Origin: Acephala macrosclerotiorum
Lineage: Eukaryota; Ascomycota; Leotiomycetes; Helotiales; Mollisiaceae
Direction: 5' to 3'
Assembly (NCBI GenBank): GCA_014904845.1
Contig: MU119222.1
Coordinates: 62,001 to 126,000 of the forward strand
Length of the DNA: 64,000 bases
The notes beneath the pieces were generated by a model, which was given only the letters and a program-made list of their open reading frames with translations, was not told the DNA's origin and made no database searches. Below, in pieces: positions 32,773 through 44,029 of this stretch (position 1 is its first letter; the number at the start of each line of letters is the position of its first letter). The position numbers were made by a program, and so were the translations under genes.

Positions 32773-33489
32773 AGGCCTCTGGTAAATTTGTTGCAAAAGT
32801 TGTTGCTCGATATCAATTTTTAGTTAGAATTTAGAAGATAGGAGGAGTACTGTTCGTCCTGGTGTTTAATAGTATAGGATATCGCAGCTTTCGACTATGT
32901 ATGCTAGTTGTACGTTTATCGCAGGTTTTTCGATGTTGTGATTCTGTCTGCATGTTGTTGAAGAAGAGAAGGGACAGAGTGAGTTGACACGTCGAGAAAG
33001 GCTGGTGTAGCTGCCACGTGCTGGTCTCGTTTAGTTTCACCGCCCAGCAGTTACAGAGTCAACATCTTTCAGCTCAGCGCTCGGTCTCTTCTTCTGTAGA
33101 AAGACTGAGGACAATTCATACACCTGAGACTTGACGCTGTGATTTGGTCGTATTATTGGGCATACTTTCATTTGAATTTGTTTGTTATCGAGACTATATG
33201 TCCTGTTTGCTGTTTACAACTATCGTCGCGTCGCCTCGTGATTGCGCCAGAGGGACAGTGCTTGAAATCCATCATCGAAGCCTTCTTTTCTGCTTTTGAA
33301 CACTCTTCTCCTTGAATATTATTGCAGTTCCGACCATCAGAGACGATTCTCGCTCTCCTACAGTAGCGTACATTCATTCGGTCTTCAATGGCTTAGCACG
33401 TGCCTTCCTTCTGAGTGTTCTAGAGCCTGATCCTCAAGCCACGACGCCGTCTCATTCAATATCTCAGACATCTTAATTGAGTTAATTTA
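32773..33489. other. Intergenic, no gene seen
   Basis: The 3' flank of the exporter, then unremarkable sequence. Minus-strand frames at 32831-33377 are short and unsupported. Confidence 0.5.
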
Positions 33490-34691
33490 CCTAAACTCTG
33501 AGCGACAATAGAATCATTTTCACCTCCATTACCAGATCTTCCTGATATTCCTCGCTTGGTCTCTACGGATTTGGTTCCGGTCCTCACCCGGCCTTTCCGG
33601 GTCGATCTGGGAGACATCGACTACGATAACAGACGAATTTCGACTCCGCTCGCGATAGGAAACAGGACAATCAGAGGCATTTTGAACGACATCGCGTGTC
33701 CAGAATGTACGTTCAACGGAAGAGCATTGTCTGACCGGCTGACTTGCCCTTTCTAGCAGAGACCCTTGAGCCGGCATTCGGAAAATGGCAGGAACTGCCG
33801 AGGGAAGTTATCGACTTGATGCTAGAGTTTATGTTTGTCTCGGAAGAACCTTTCACGAATCCATGGGCCCAGAAAATGAGAACGACAAAGACTGAGTATA
33901 GGAATGAAGATGAAAGCGGGGACGCAACTGGCGGTAATGTATCGGTCACCAACACTCAGCTGTCAATCTACTCGAACAAGTCGTGCAGGAAGGTCGTTAT
34001 TGAGTGTTCATGGTCGAAATATTTGCGGCCAGCACTTCTAGCTACGTGCAAGGAATACCACAAGAAAGGCACCATCCTCCTGTATGGGCTAGTTGGGCCA
34101 GGACGACTGGTCTATTTTTGTTGGCGGGAAAACTGTTCAGAACACCGACGCCTTCTTCGAATTCCTCTGTTTCAAACACAAATCATTCCTATCGCTCTAC
34201 CCTGAGATGACGCATTCACCTATGTGTCTACACTTGATTCGAAAGTTGTCCCTCGACGATACGGATCTTGAAGGGACATCGAAGTTCAATTTAGAGTCGA
34301 AGTTACAAGGAACCCAATATCACGAGTATCTGAACGACAAACTGAGCTGGTAGTTCTACGTGATGAATCGCCTTGAGGCTTGGGGAGCTTGCCTGAAACA
34401 ACTTGTCCTTATCTTTGACGAGCGTGACATCTCAGATTCGAGACAGAGGTTCGAAAATTGGGAAGTGTTTCTTTCAAGAGTCAAATCCGTTACTTGACTC
34501 TCGATAGATGTTCTGCCAGACGCGAGAGACAGGAATTGTTCTACTCGCCGCGTTGGATATTGTAGAACCATGGGGTGCCCAAGACACCATAGCCGATAAC
34601 CCGTGGACTCCAAGATGGGTTGTTTTAGACCGACTCATTGTCCGAGGAATCTCTCAATTCAACTACAACGCACCAAGAACATACTTGCAGG
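33490..34691 (+). pseudogene. F-box-like hypothetical protein gene, disrupted
   Basis: A coding frame without an ATG (33510-33707, PDIPRLVSTDLVP) splices through a good intron (GTACGT ... TTTCTAG, ending about 33756) into KWQELPREVIDLMLEFMFV, an F-box-like opening. It then runs LRPALLATCKEYHKKGTILL. Near 34095 the frame shifts by +1 and continues as DDWSIFVGGKTVQNTDAFFE up to HEYLNDKLSW. An in-frame TAG (34351-34353) and TGA (34495-34497) interrupt FYVMNRLEAWGACLKQLVL. A further coding-like block (34508-34690) lies in yet another frame. The conserved order of blocks shows a formerly intact gene. Its function is unknown. Confidence 0.65.
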
Positions 34692-35194
34692 TACGTTTTC
34701 CCGATAATTCAACATCCAAGCCTTGCCTGATTTTTCCTTGGCCGCTTTGAGAGGCATGCTAATACTGGATCGCAAATTTAGGACAGGCCTGCATGAACTA
34801 ACAATCCACTAGCTGTGCTCATTGAAAGTTGGGTCGCTGAGACCGACATTCGATTTCCCGAAAGCACCGAAGACTGCATCGTACCGCCGAAGCGTATCTC
34901 CTACTTAGGAGAGTTGGGAGGGAAGGTAGACGCGGAATTCGCAAAAAAGCACAAGTTGTGAGGCGAGCAATATGAATCATATGGGTTAGCACGAAGCGCG
35001 CGGTTCTATACAACAAAAGTTACTCTGTGGCCATTCCCAATACATTCATCAACATCCATGGGCTTTGCGTCACAGGCCATTTGCCCTCAAGACAAGCCCC
35101 AACCAGCACGTAACGGCTATGAAGACTTAACAGGTGAAAGTCTTCCCATTCGCTGTGCATCCAGACTTCAGAATATACGCCCACTAATTTCTTG
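34692..35194. other. Intergenic, no gene seen
   Basis: Spacer between two pseudogenes. It may hold the decayed 3' end of the F-box-like gene, but nothing can be followed. Confidence 0.4.
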
Positions 35195-35866
35195 TTAGCA
35201 AGCTTCGCAGTTGTTAGATTTAGAAACACTGACGTTCTGGAATCCACCATCGCCATTCAAAGTGAACGTGCACCCCGCACTAAAAATCAGAATATCATAG
35301 CTGACATTTGACCCAACCTTCGCCTTATAGCTGGTCTTCTGGATCACTTCTGGAGTACAGGGGAGAGAATAGCCAACATTACTCATCACCACACTTCTTC
35401 ATGGGAACTGAACCGAGACTGCAGAGACAGTCTCCTTGGTGAAGCGTTGTCGGCGCTGAAAATTTTAGTCGGTGGTCGATTAATTGAATAAGGGAGAAGG
35501 AGATGCATACCGCGATATCGGCGTCAACAAGACCTTGAATTAGTTGCACAACTTTGTTGATCACGTCGGCTACTGCTCCTGCAGCGTCTGCTTTTCCACC
35601 TACATCGTCGGGTTATCTGGGTGTGTTAAGGTTAGCGAAGCGGGGTAGGAGGGGAAAGGGGGACTTGCGCGACGACCTCTGTGGCGATGGCAGGAGTGAT
35701 GCTCTCAGAGCTGGTGTCTGTGAAGACTGTGACGGCGCGCTGCTGAAAGTTAGCAGGTGTATTGAGGCGAGTGGTATGAGGAATTGCTGACCTTCTGAAG
35801 TGGGGACGCGGAAATGAAAGCTGCAAAGGCAAGTGCGCAGCTGACGAGGACGTTCTTAGACAGCAT
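35195..35866 (-). pseudogene. Small secreted protein gene (DUF7888-like), two premature stops
   Basis: Exon 1 (35792-35866) encodes a signal peptide, MLSKNVLVSCALAFAAFISA. A 49-bp intron with a CAGCAG acceptor leads into RAVTVFTDTSSESITPAIA. After that comes a GCAAGT donor. The expected next exon (DVGGKADAAGAVADVIN, KVVQLIQGLVDADIA) opens with an in-frame TAA at 35613-35615. After another intron (GTATGC ... TTTTCAG) the frame reads RRQRFTKETVSAVSVQFP, then TGA at 35399-35401, then VVMSNVGYSLPCTPEVI and a final stop at 35195. The layout resembles small secreted fungal proteins of unknown function; the DUF name is from memory and tentative. It lies tail-to-tail with the F-box-like pseudogene. 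Confidence 0.6.
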
Positions 35867-37167
35867 TTCGAAATAGAGTGAAGAGTGAATGAAGGGTCAA
35901 GAGTGATCGAAGAATGATAAAGCTCCTGGCTGAAGTGGTCGTTAAAGTGATTGTTGTGGAAAGTGATGATTGAAGAGAATGTGCTGAAGGTTGGCGCTGG
36001 GTTAAAAGAATGATAGGAGAGAATTCGCACCTTCTTATACATCTGAGGGTGAGTGGGCTTCACCCGATGTCCGAGAGGCCGACTTGCGAGGTCTGGTATG
36101 AAGCTATTCCCCCTTTTCCTATGCCAAGACGAGAGGTCCATCGCTTAGAGCTTCAACATGACCATTTGATCTGTCGTCACGAGAGAAAGAGTTTGCCAAG
36201 AGTGACGTAGCATCAGAAATAAACGCCTTCGAGCAATGCCTTACACAACTTAATGAGAGCCAAGGTAGAGTGAGGCTCTTTTTGGACGGTTCAAACAAGC
36301 GCATCGTCCGAACAGCTTTGAACTTGCTTCTTATTGGATCGTATGGTGCTGGGCGACTTGCCAACTTGTCAAACAATGCTAAATAGGATTAAATTTTACC
36401 TCTAAACTCCATTGCAACGTTGGGTATCTTGCATCTAGGAAGTCTGAGGCGATTTGCCAAGCTTTCCCCATAACCAGCCCGTTTCAATATCAAACTTCAA
36501 TTTGGCGACATGCGAAAGATCAAAATATGGTAGGAGAACATTTCCTAAACACTTGCCAAGTTCATAAGACAGATGTACTATCAATCGAGGCTGAGAAACG
36601 AGAAGAAGCGCCAGACATTTGGAAGGCAGAGGAAGGTGCCAAGCAGTTTGGCATAATTAGGCTAGCCAATTTCAAACCTGTACCTGACTCGCACTCGGAT
36701 TCGGTTCGTAAGACTGCAGCATGTGCGATCTTTCAGCATCAACCCGAGGAAATCTAATAGTTCGTGTTTTATTCAAAATCAAAATCGGTTGGAGAAGCGC
36801 AATCTACTGTTTAAGTGATGAGGGATGCTCAGCGGCATACGCCTGGGGGAGAAAGGTCACTGCTGGCAGGATCGCTACAGCCGAGTTAGCAGCTCAGATA
36901 CAGCTGATCTTCAATTTTAATTCTTTTAATGTTGAATGTGCCGAGTTGAGAACAGAAAAATGGAGATTGGTGAAGGCGCAGGCCAGCACGTGACTGGCTG
37001 TTGTGTTACCTGACTACGTTGCTGTTTCCTAATCGCGATAACGATAGATCACAAACAAACATGTACATACGCTCTTGCTTTGCGTAGACTCACTTTGCGA
37101 GTAGACAGCGCAAGGTATTCCGCTCGCGCCTAGTCTATCCCATCAACCGACCTTGAGATACGAGCTA
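35867..37167. other. Intergenic, promoter of kinase 1
   Basis: About 1.3 kb. Frames at 36010-36993 have no motifs. No gene seen. Confidence 0.5.
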
Positions 37168-39320
37168 ATGCTCAACATGGCGACGCCTATCCCACAGCTT
37201 GAGCTCACCAGACCTAATGAGGTTATTTCTATACCGATTCGAGTGCGAACATTTCCGAATACACCTTACTTCGATTGGGATACACTGCCCAAATATGAGA
37301 AATTCAGATCGCTAGGAAACTGGCTAAGACAGTGCATGAGTGAGCAGGCTAGCACATCGAAAGATAACAACAACAATGGATCTTTTTTACCACCAGAAAT
37401 TCTGGTCCGCCTTTTGTCCAAAAAAGTCATCGAGCGCGAGCTAGAGAGGGAGGAATGCAGTCTTGACAGCACTATCAAGACTATGTTTCGAGTCGACGAA
37501 GAGGAACTCGAAGAGGTTACGAAGACGTACTTTATCATTTTCGCCATTCTAGCTCTTTTGGGGAGAGTTAGCGACATAGCGAAGTTTTTGGAAGGTGGCG
37601 ACAAGAGTTTATGCGATCAAGATCTGCCTTTGCAGCTGGAGCCCGGCGAAGAGCCAGGGAGCCGGGAACTCCGGCGCAGAGGTGAGTTGCAGCAACTACG
37701 TTGTTTCCACAGATGGAGGGACCACGAACTCGAATATTTCGAGAACTACCAATGGCGTCTACGCGTCCCGACTTTTGGCCTGAATCCCGATAAAACCATT
37801 AGGCATTACGATCTCCACGATAGAGACATCTTGCCCTGGTGCGAAGAGCATTCGGTGAGCGCGTATGAGGTCATGTCGGGGGGCTTCGGAAGCGTGAAGA
37901 AGGTGAAGATTCATCCACTTTGTCATGAATATCACGAGACTCTGAAAGCGGTGCGTATGCCCTATCTTTTTTGCGAATCCTGCAAGGATCATGGCTAAAT
38001 CTAGTTTCTATTCACTAGATAAATGTTTCTGGTGGGGTTTTCGCCGTGAAGACTCTCAAAGATTCAGATGATGCCAAATTCCGGAAAGAAGTCGAGAGTC
38101 TCAAGAAATTCAATGGCCTGGTCCATGATCATCTGGTCACACTCCTAGGAACGTTCACGCATAAGAAGCAGTTCAGTTTGATATTCCCTTCGGCTGAGTG
38201 TGACATCGAGAACTATTGGCACTACAGAAACCCCACGCCTAACTTAGACGATATCGAATTTGTACGCTGGGTATCAAGGCAGTGTCGAGGAATTATGGAA
38301 GCCGTAGATGCTATCCACAACCCCAGGCATCCCATCACTTTATCCGAGGAGGATCAGGAGACCTTGCTATATGGACGCCATGGAGACATCAAACCCGAAA
38401 ACATCCTCTGGTTCAAGTCTTTCGACGAAGCAGACAGAGGTATTTGGGTCATCTCGGACCTAGGGCTGACGGCATTCAATCGCGAAATCAGTCGCTCAAT
38501 GGTCCCAAACAAGTCCATACTCTACACTCCTGGGTACAGACCGCCAGAGTGTGACATCAAAGGTGGAAAGATCTCGAGAGCTTTCGACATCTGGACTTTG
38601 GGTTGCTTCTATCTTGAGATGTTATGTTGGTATTTGGGCGGGTGGGAGCTGAAAGCTAAATTTGAGAAAGATCGCACGACAACCTTCATCACAGGAAGTG
38701 GAGCCGATGTGTTCTTCGACCTTGAGCTCGATGGAAATGACACGAAAAAAGAAACTTTCATAGCGCTCATCAAGCCGGAAGTTGTAAAGGTATGTCAACT
38801 TTCTCATTTCTAGACTAGGTCTAATCAGGGTCTTTTGTTCAAATGGCTCTCCCAGTCCTGAGAATGTAAGGTAACATGGGATGTCTTGATGCAGATGATC
38901 GACGGTCTCCACAATCATCCCAAATGTACAGACTTTGTCCACGACCTGCTCAACATCATCGAAAAAGACATGATGGTCGTCCTCTCAGTCGACCGGCAGC
39001 GGAAGCGATCTCCGGACTTGCTCAAGAAACTTAACGATATGAACCAAAAATGCCTTGACGACGTGGATTATTGTATGAAGAAGACACCCTTCAGACGCAT
39101 GTTTCGAGCGCCAACCGGAACGCAAGCACCTCTTAACGAAAACGCAATGAAAATGGCCAAGAAAATGCAAGGGAGATTGTCGACCCACGTGCCTGTCAGA
39201 CCGGTGCATAAGACTTTGGGAGAAAACGAGCTGAAAAATGTGGACAGTCTTTCACCGCTCTGGAAATTGTCAGATCTTTTCTTTTCATTGTTGGCAAGAC
39301 GAAAAGGGCCCTCCGAATAA
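37168..39320 (+). CDS. Protein kinase with helical N-terminal region (kinase 1 of a paralogous pair)
   Basis: Three exons: 37168-37950, 38019-38789 and 38895-39320, giving 659 residues. Residues 1 to about 235 form an N-terminal region shared with kinase 2, including FHRWRDHELEYFENYQW. The kinase domain follows: glycine loop SGGFGSVKKVKI, lysine in FAVKTLK, catalytic loop RHGDIKPENIL, and ISDLGLT, with Leu where DFG has Phe. YRPPE is the activation-segment end and FDIWTLGCFYLEML the F helix. Key residues (Lys, catalytic Asp, Asn, metal-binding Asp) are present, so activity is plausible. There is no membrane segment. The C-terminal tail is basic. The substrate and pathway are unknown. Confidence 0.85.
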
Positions 39321-39770
39321 TGGGATATAAGTTGCTGCAACTTTCAGCGTAGTAGCGCCAAGATGGGGTTTCCGAGTCAATGCTATGTTGAACGAGTCCA
39401 AACTTTTGTAGTCCTTTAAACGTATAAGAGCCCTCGTTTTCTACTACGATTATCTCCTTTTGCAGCATTTATACTGGACAGCGATTTTGAAATGAAAACC
39501 TCTTCGGACAGTCTGGATGCCTTCCCAACGTAAACATTCGAACTTGTCGTGCAAGAACCCTTCAGTTACGACCCGTCTGTTTCTCACACATCCCATGCAA
39601 AGTGTCATTCTGTTGTCTCTCCCTATCGAGAATAGTACCATATTCTTAGCCTCAGATCGTACCATCAGTGCATCGTAGAATAGCAACTGTCAAATAAAGA
39701 TCTAGTCTGCCGACGAGCCAGTGGAGAATCATGACCCTTGCCCATAATGTTCGACTTGGGCGGCTTCCTT
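39321..39770. other. Intergenic, no gene seen
   Basis: The 3' flank of kinase 1. Minus-strand frames at 39196-39686 are unsupported. Confidence 0.45.
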
Positions 39771-40069
39771 CAGCTGGATAACCTCATCCTGTACACGAAA
39801 ATGTCAGAAATATTGAACTCGAAACGCTGCAGAAGAGAAATTCTGGAATAGGGAAAAGACGTACTGGTCGCAGTGGTCGAGGGATGGTGCATTGAAATCG
39901 TCCACGCTTCCACTACGATCAAAAGTATCAGTTGTGAGAACTTCGATTGTTTCTAGGTGGAACTCCTCACCAAGATTGTAGACTTGCCCCAACCAAAGAG
40001 TTGGACAAAAAAGGTCTCAAGCGCACGCTCTTCGGTGTAGGTTGCTCTCACAACCACAGTGACCGCCAT
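39771..40069 (-). CDS. Very small hypothetical protein, tentative three-exon model
   Basis: Exons 39971-40069, 39865-39912 and 39771-39827 join through short introns with GTGAGG and GTACGT donors and CGTAG and CTGCAG acceptors, giving 67 residues. The peptide begins MAVTVVVRATYTEERALE and contains GRFQCTIPRPLRP. The phases are all zero, which can occur by chance. An alternative 3' end would give EVIQLKEAAQVEHYG. No family is recognised. It lies on the opposite strand between kinase 1 and the CorA-like gene. Confidence 0.35.
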
Positions 40070-41041
40070 TCTGGCATGGAGGAATATAGTGCAGATATTT
40101 CGGACAACAAGTGAATGAAGAACAATAATTGTATGAGCTTTGCAATATGGACGAGGGGCGAGAACTGATATTTTGAAGGGAATCGACAAGCTTGAATAAC
40201 AGATGGGAGATTTTGTTGCCCGGGAATTATATCGCGTTTTCCAGTGGCGGCGCCACCCTCAAGGCGAAGTCTCGAGGCGTCGCGGATGGCGGCATGAAAT
40301 CTGCGAGACCCGCAGCGACCTGCGAGCCCATGCAGGAGCCTGGCCTGCCTTCCGATTCGGTATGCCGGCATACTCGGAGGCGAATCGGTAAATTGAACAT
40401 GCAATATGCGCTGTCATACTACCGTAACACTTGAAAGGTGCAGCGAGGTGATGATGAGATATCAACGTGTTCACAAGAGAACTTCCACACTCGCTTAAAT
40501 GTGGCCCGAGCTCAGGAAACTCATGAAAAGCTCCAGAATTCATGTACTTCCAAGCCTTGCATTTCAATGATTTATGATCGTAATTCAAAGAAAAAGCTCG
40601 GGAATTAAAATTTTTAAGGCCGAGTTCTGATTACTGTAATTAATTTCTAAATCTAATAATTACTTGTTGCAATGCGCGGCTTAGAAGTGAGAGCTAAATT
40701 GCTCGTTTTTGTGGAAAATCCCATACATCCCAGGCCAATCTACGTGCTTGAGATAGTAATCAGCATAGGTAATACGACCCGGAAGTACTTCGGGTCTGTA
40801 GACTTTGTGTTCTCAATATTCTTTTTTCAATACCAAGCACTTGGGCACATGGTAGCGTTGAGACCAGCCAATCACAAACTTCTCAGCCGCGGGAAATTGA
40901 AGCCTTTCTCGAGTTCACAGCCTCACACAGCCTCACACAGCCTCACTTCCAAGCACAGTCGCCAGGCCGGAGACGCCATGCGACCGAGACCAACCTCGAA
41001 GACTTACTGAAAGTTCTCGAACACGCATACTACGTGTAGAA
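40070..41041. other. Intergenic with a short tandem repeat
   Basis: No gene seen. Three perfect copies of CACAGCCTCA occupy 40916-40945. Frames on both strands near 40192-40434 are unsupported. Confidence 0.5.
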
Positions 41042-43011
41042 ATGGATTGGGCGCGAGATTCAACTGGTATCAGCGAAAATGATTATCGAAATGTCTTCAA
41101 GTACGAGGAGAAGCCTACCACCGTTGTCCGAATGACAACTGGAGACAAGGTGTGATCCACGCGACGTCTCGAGATGGCTTTTGACTGATGGTATGGAAGG
41201 AACCCTCTATATTGTCCTTAAAATCAGAGACGGAGTGGATTTCCTGGCTTGGATCGGTACGACTGTACTGCACCATGCAATAGACGTCGCTGATCACGTG
41301 TGTAGGAGGAACGGCCACGCATCGATGAATCAAAGTCTGGCTACGTTCTAATGTATGTAAGCTCGACTGACGATGTTTCAATATTCTCTGACCATCATTC
41401 CAGACTAGCAAAACGTACAGGAGAGCCTCCATTTTCTGCTCCCGGCAGAGTTAGGTCGGGAGAGTGGCTAGAAAGATACAAAAACGAGATACCGTCCATA
41501 TCAAGGGCTCAAAGGACATTGACATTTGCTTCATTGGCAGAAAAGATCACACCAGATGGGCGAAACCAGGGGAACCCATTAGGAAGTGGAAGGCGGGGTG
41601 TCCGAACCCTTCCTTTCTCAGAGAAGGTGTTTCGACTGATCACAAAGAGGTTTTATACTCATGGATCTATATCACGGGTAATAAGCCGAGCAGACGTACA
41701 AACATTCTCTTGCTCTGAAGTTGAGATGGGAGAGTCAGATGGACAGACTTGCCTGGCAGATGGTGGGAGCTCCATTCCAGGCTTTGACGGGAAGAGTTAA
41801 ATTACCTCGCACTAACATTTCTTGCAGTCTATAACTGTCGAACATCAAACGCTTGGGACATGGACCTTGCACTTACTACTACATACTTCCCTCATTGCGG
41901 CTTAACATTTGCCATTCTGTTTGGTTGTCCACTGTCAGTCGAAGAGGAGATCATCAGACGGCTCTCTTTTGCAACTGTCGAGGCCGCGCACCCTCTCTTG
42001 TTGCCTGGCATATTTGTCGAGCTGGAGAGGGCTAGACATGTGCACATTGTTGAAGCAATGATCGACGAGCTTGAAACTAAGATATTCGAGGCAGATCTCT
42101 TCAAAGATGAGACAGAGGAATCACATACTTCAAGGAGAGAGACGAGGAACCAGGAGAAGCGAACTGCATTTCTCGATACCGCATATCTCAGAAACGGGCT
42201 TATCGGCTGGAGTGCGCAACTATCGAAGATGATCCAAAATTCGGAAGACCTCGAGAACAATGTTTTCGCGTTAGGAGATCTGCCAGACGCGACCAGAGCT
42301 AGGATGAGCAGCCGCCTCGCCGAACACACCAATCTCGAATTGCCAATGTTGTCAATAGATCATCAGGAAAGAGATGAACCAAACGACCTCGATGTATCAG
42401 AAAATGAAGCTGATTCGACAAGCTGGATTGCTGTTGAGCAAAGCGACAGCCCAGAACGGAAGAAGAATATAATGCGGAGAGCAGGTCGTAAGATCAGGGA
42501 TCGCCTTCAAGCCATAATTGACGAATATGAAGACAAGATTCGGGACTGTTCGATGAGGCTGGAGGGAATGGCCATGGCAACTCAATGGGTAGAGTTCTTT
42601 TGCGGCTGTTCAAAGGAACGAAGCTAACTCCATGGCCTCTAAACAGACTCAAGGTGAAATCAACTTCGAAATTGCTCTAGCCACGGGCCGTGACTCGAGG
42701 CATATGAGGTCCATCGCTCTGCTTACTATGGTCTTCCTACCAGGAACCTTTTTTGCAGTAAGTGAAGGGGTTGCTGCGGTGCGTAACACCTGCGAAGCTA
42801 ACTTCTTTTCTCTCAGAGCGTGTTTTCGATGACCTTCTTCAACTGGACCGGGTCGAACGGTAACGCCGAGGTTTCAGGGTACATTTGGATCTATATTCTT
42901 GTCACTGTCTGCTTTACACTTGTCACCGTGGGGACATGGTATTATCTTTCCATTTGGCGGCACGCTAGGCTAAGGAAACCGAAGTCAGAAGAGGAGGAGG
43001 CACTTGTTTGA
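41042..43011 (+). CDS. CorA-like (Mg2+ transporter-fold) membrane protein, 5' exons tentative
   Basis: Firm exons are 41404-41762, 41828-42588, 42647-42757 and 42817-43011; 41306-41352 is likely. The start exon 41042-41149 (MDWARDSTGISENDY) and a 27-nt micro-exon near 41235-41261 are tentative. A long soluble part contains LAKRTGEPPF, RTSNAWDMDLALTTTYFPH and a coiled region (RDRLQAIIDEYEDKIRDC). Two helices then end the protein, SIALLTMVFLPGTFFASVFS and IWIYILVTVCFTLVTVG. Between them MTFFNW stands where CorA channels have GMN, so ion selectivity is doubtful. In fungi such proteins are common, poorly understood and often near incompatibility-type genes. It sits between two paralogous kinases on the same strand. 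Confidence 0.78.
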
Positions 43012-43611
43012 TTACGACTCCCTATCATTAGGACCAATCAATACCAGCCAAAGGACATATGTAGGCAACCCAATAAAGTGTATTATATTTCCAGGTGCCC
43101 ATTCACTTTCAGAGGGCTGTAGGCACTTTCTTCCTCTGCATCAGCGCCATCGGACAGTCTTTCACACGTGACTTTCCTCAAATACAGCATTTCCACCTAC
43201 ACAGGAATACTCTTTGGATGCCGAAAGCTAGGGAGGACGCTTTGGATCTACGGTGTGATTTATTTTTCAAATGAAGACTGCTTAAGACTCCTCTTCAACC
43301 CAATATCATTACAACATAGAAACGTTGTACATAACAGAACCATAAAATGCCGAATCGGATCATAGAACCTGATGCTCTAGACTCCGCAGACATTTGAACG
43401 TCCAAAATGAATACCTGGAATGGAAGCCTGCTTCCTTAAGCTCTATACTGCCACCATTTTGTAATGAAACCCAGCTATGCCAGAGAGACTGCTCAAGTTT
43501 TGCAGCAAATGAAACAGCGATGAGAATCTACGAGACCTCAAATCCTTCTAAATCCCTATATGTGCCTAATATATAACGAAAGGGGCATTCCATGATAGCA
43601 GGTGAATCGAT
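43012..43611. other. Intergenic, no gene seen
   Basis: About 600 bp 3' of the CorA-like gene. Short frames at 43168-43576 are unsupported. Confidence 0.5.
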
Positions 43612-44029
43612 TCAAGGGTCAAAAATACCCGCACTGTTCGCTGCTGTGGATCCGTTTCGTGGCAGATATTTGCACCGTGTCATGAGCTCATTCTGAAATT
43701 GCCACTTAGCTTTTGACTTCAAACTTGAAATAGAACTTCAACTCACCAAGTCAAAGTCTTTAGATGACCGGATATTATAGACATTGTGGCGCATTTCGAC
43801 CTTGTACTGGCCCGGTCCAAGAAGGTCTTTGAGTTCTGTGGATAGTCTCTGTGGACTTGACACGAATTTGGAGTGCAGGCTCCTTTCGACAGTCATTTCG
43901 TCGAAGTGCAACTCAGGAGTAGCTGACATGGAGATCTCGGAGCCCGATCTAGATGATTTAGATGTGGAACGTATCAAATTGACTTGCGATTTGAGGAGGA
44001 AACCAAAAGATGAACGCCGAGGCTTGATT
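43612..44029 (-). CDS. Hypothetical protein, 3' two exons only, 5' end unresolved
   Basis: Exon A (43747-44029) encodes a Ser-rich stretch and then RLSTELKDLLGPGQYKVEM. It joins in frame through GTGAGT ... TTTCAG to exon B (43612-43692), which encodes NELMTRCKYLPRNGSTAANS and GIFDP before the stop. The frame upstream of 44029 is closed by stops at a CATCAG acceptor, so an earlier exon is expected. A short ATG-led frame near 44240-44260 (MPGDNVWIARPVIRH) is a candidate but its donor is unclear. No family is recognised. It may be a fragment. Confidence 0.4.

Noticed and set aside
40916..40945. Three direct repeats of CACAGCCTCA considered as a CRISPR-like or regulatory array
   Set aside because: Simple head-to-tail microsatellite without spacers, in a eukaryotic genome.
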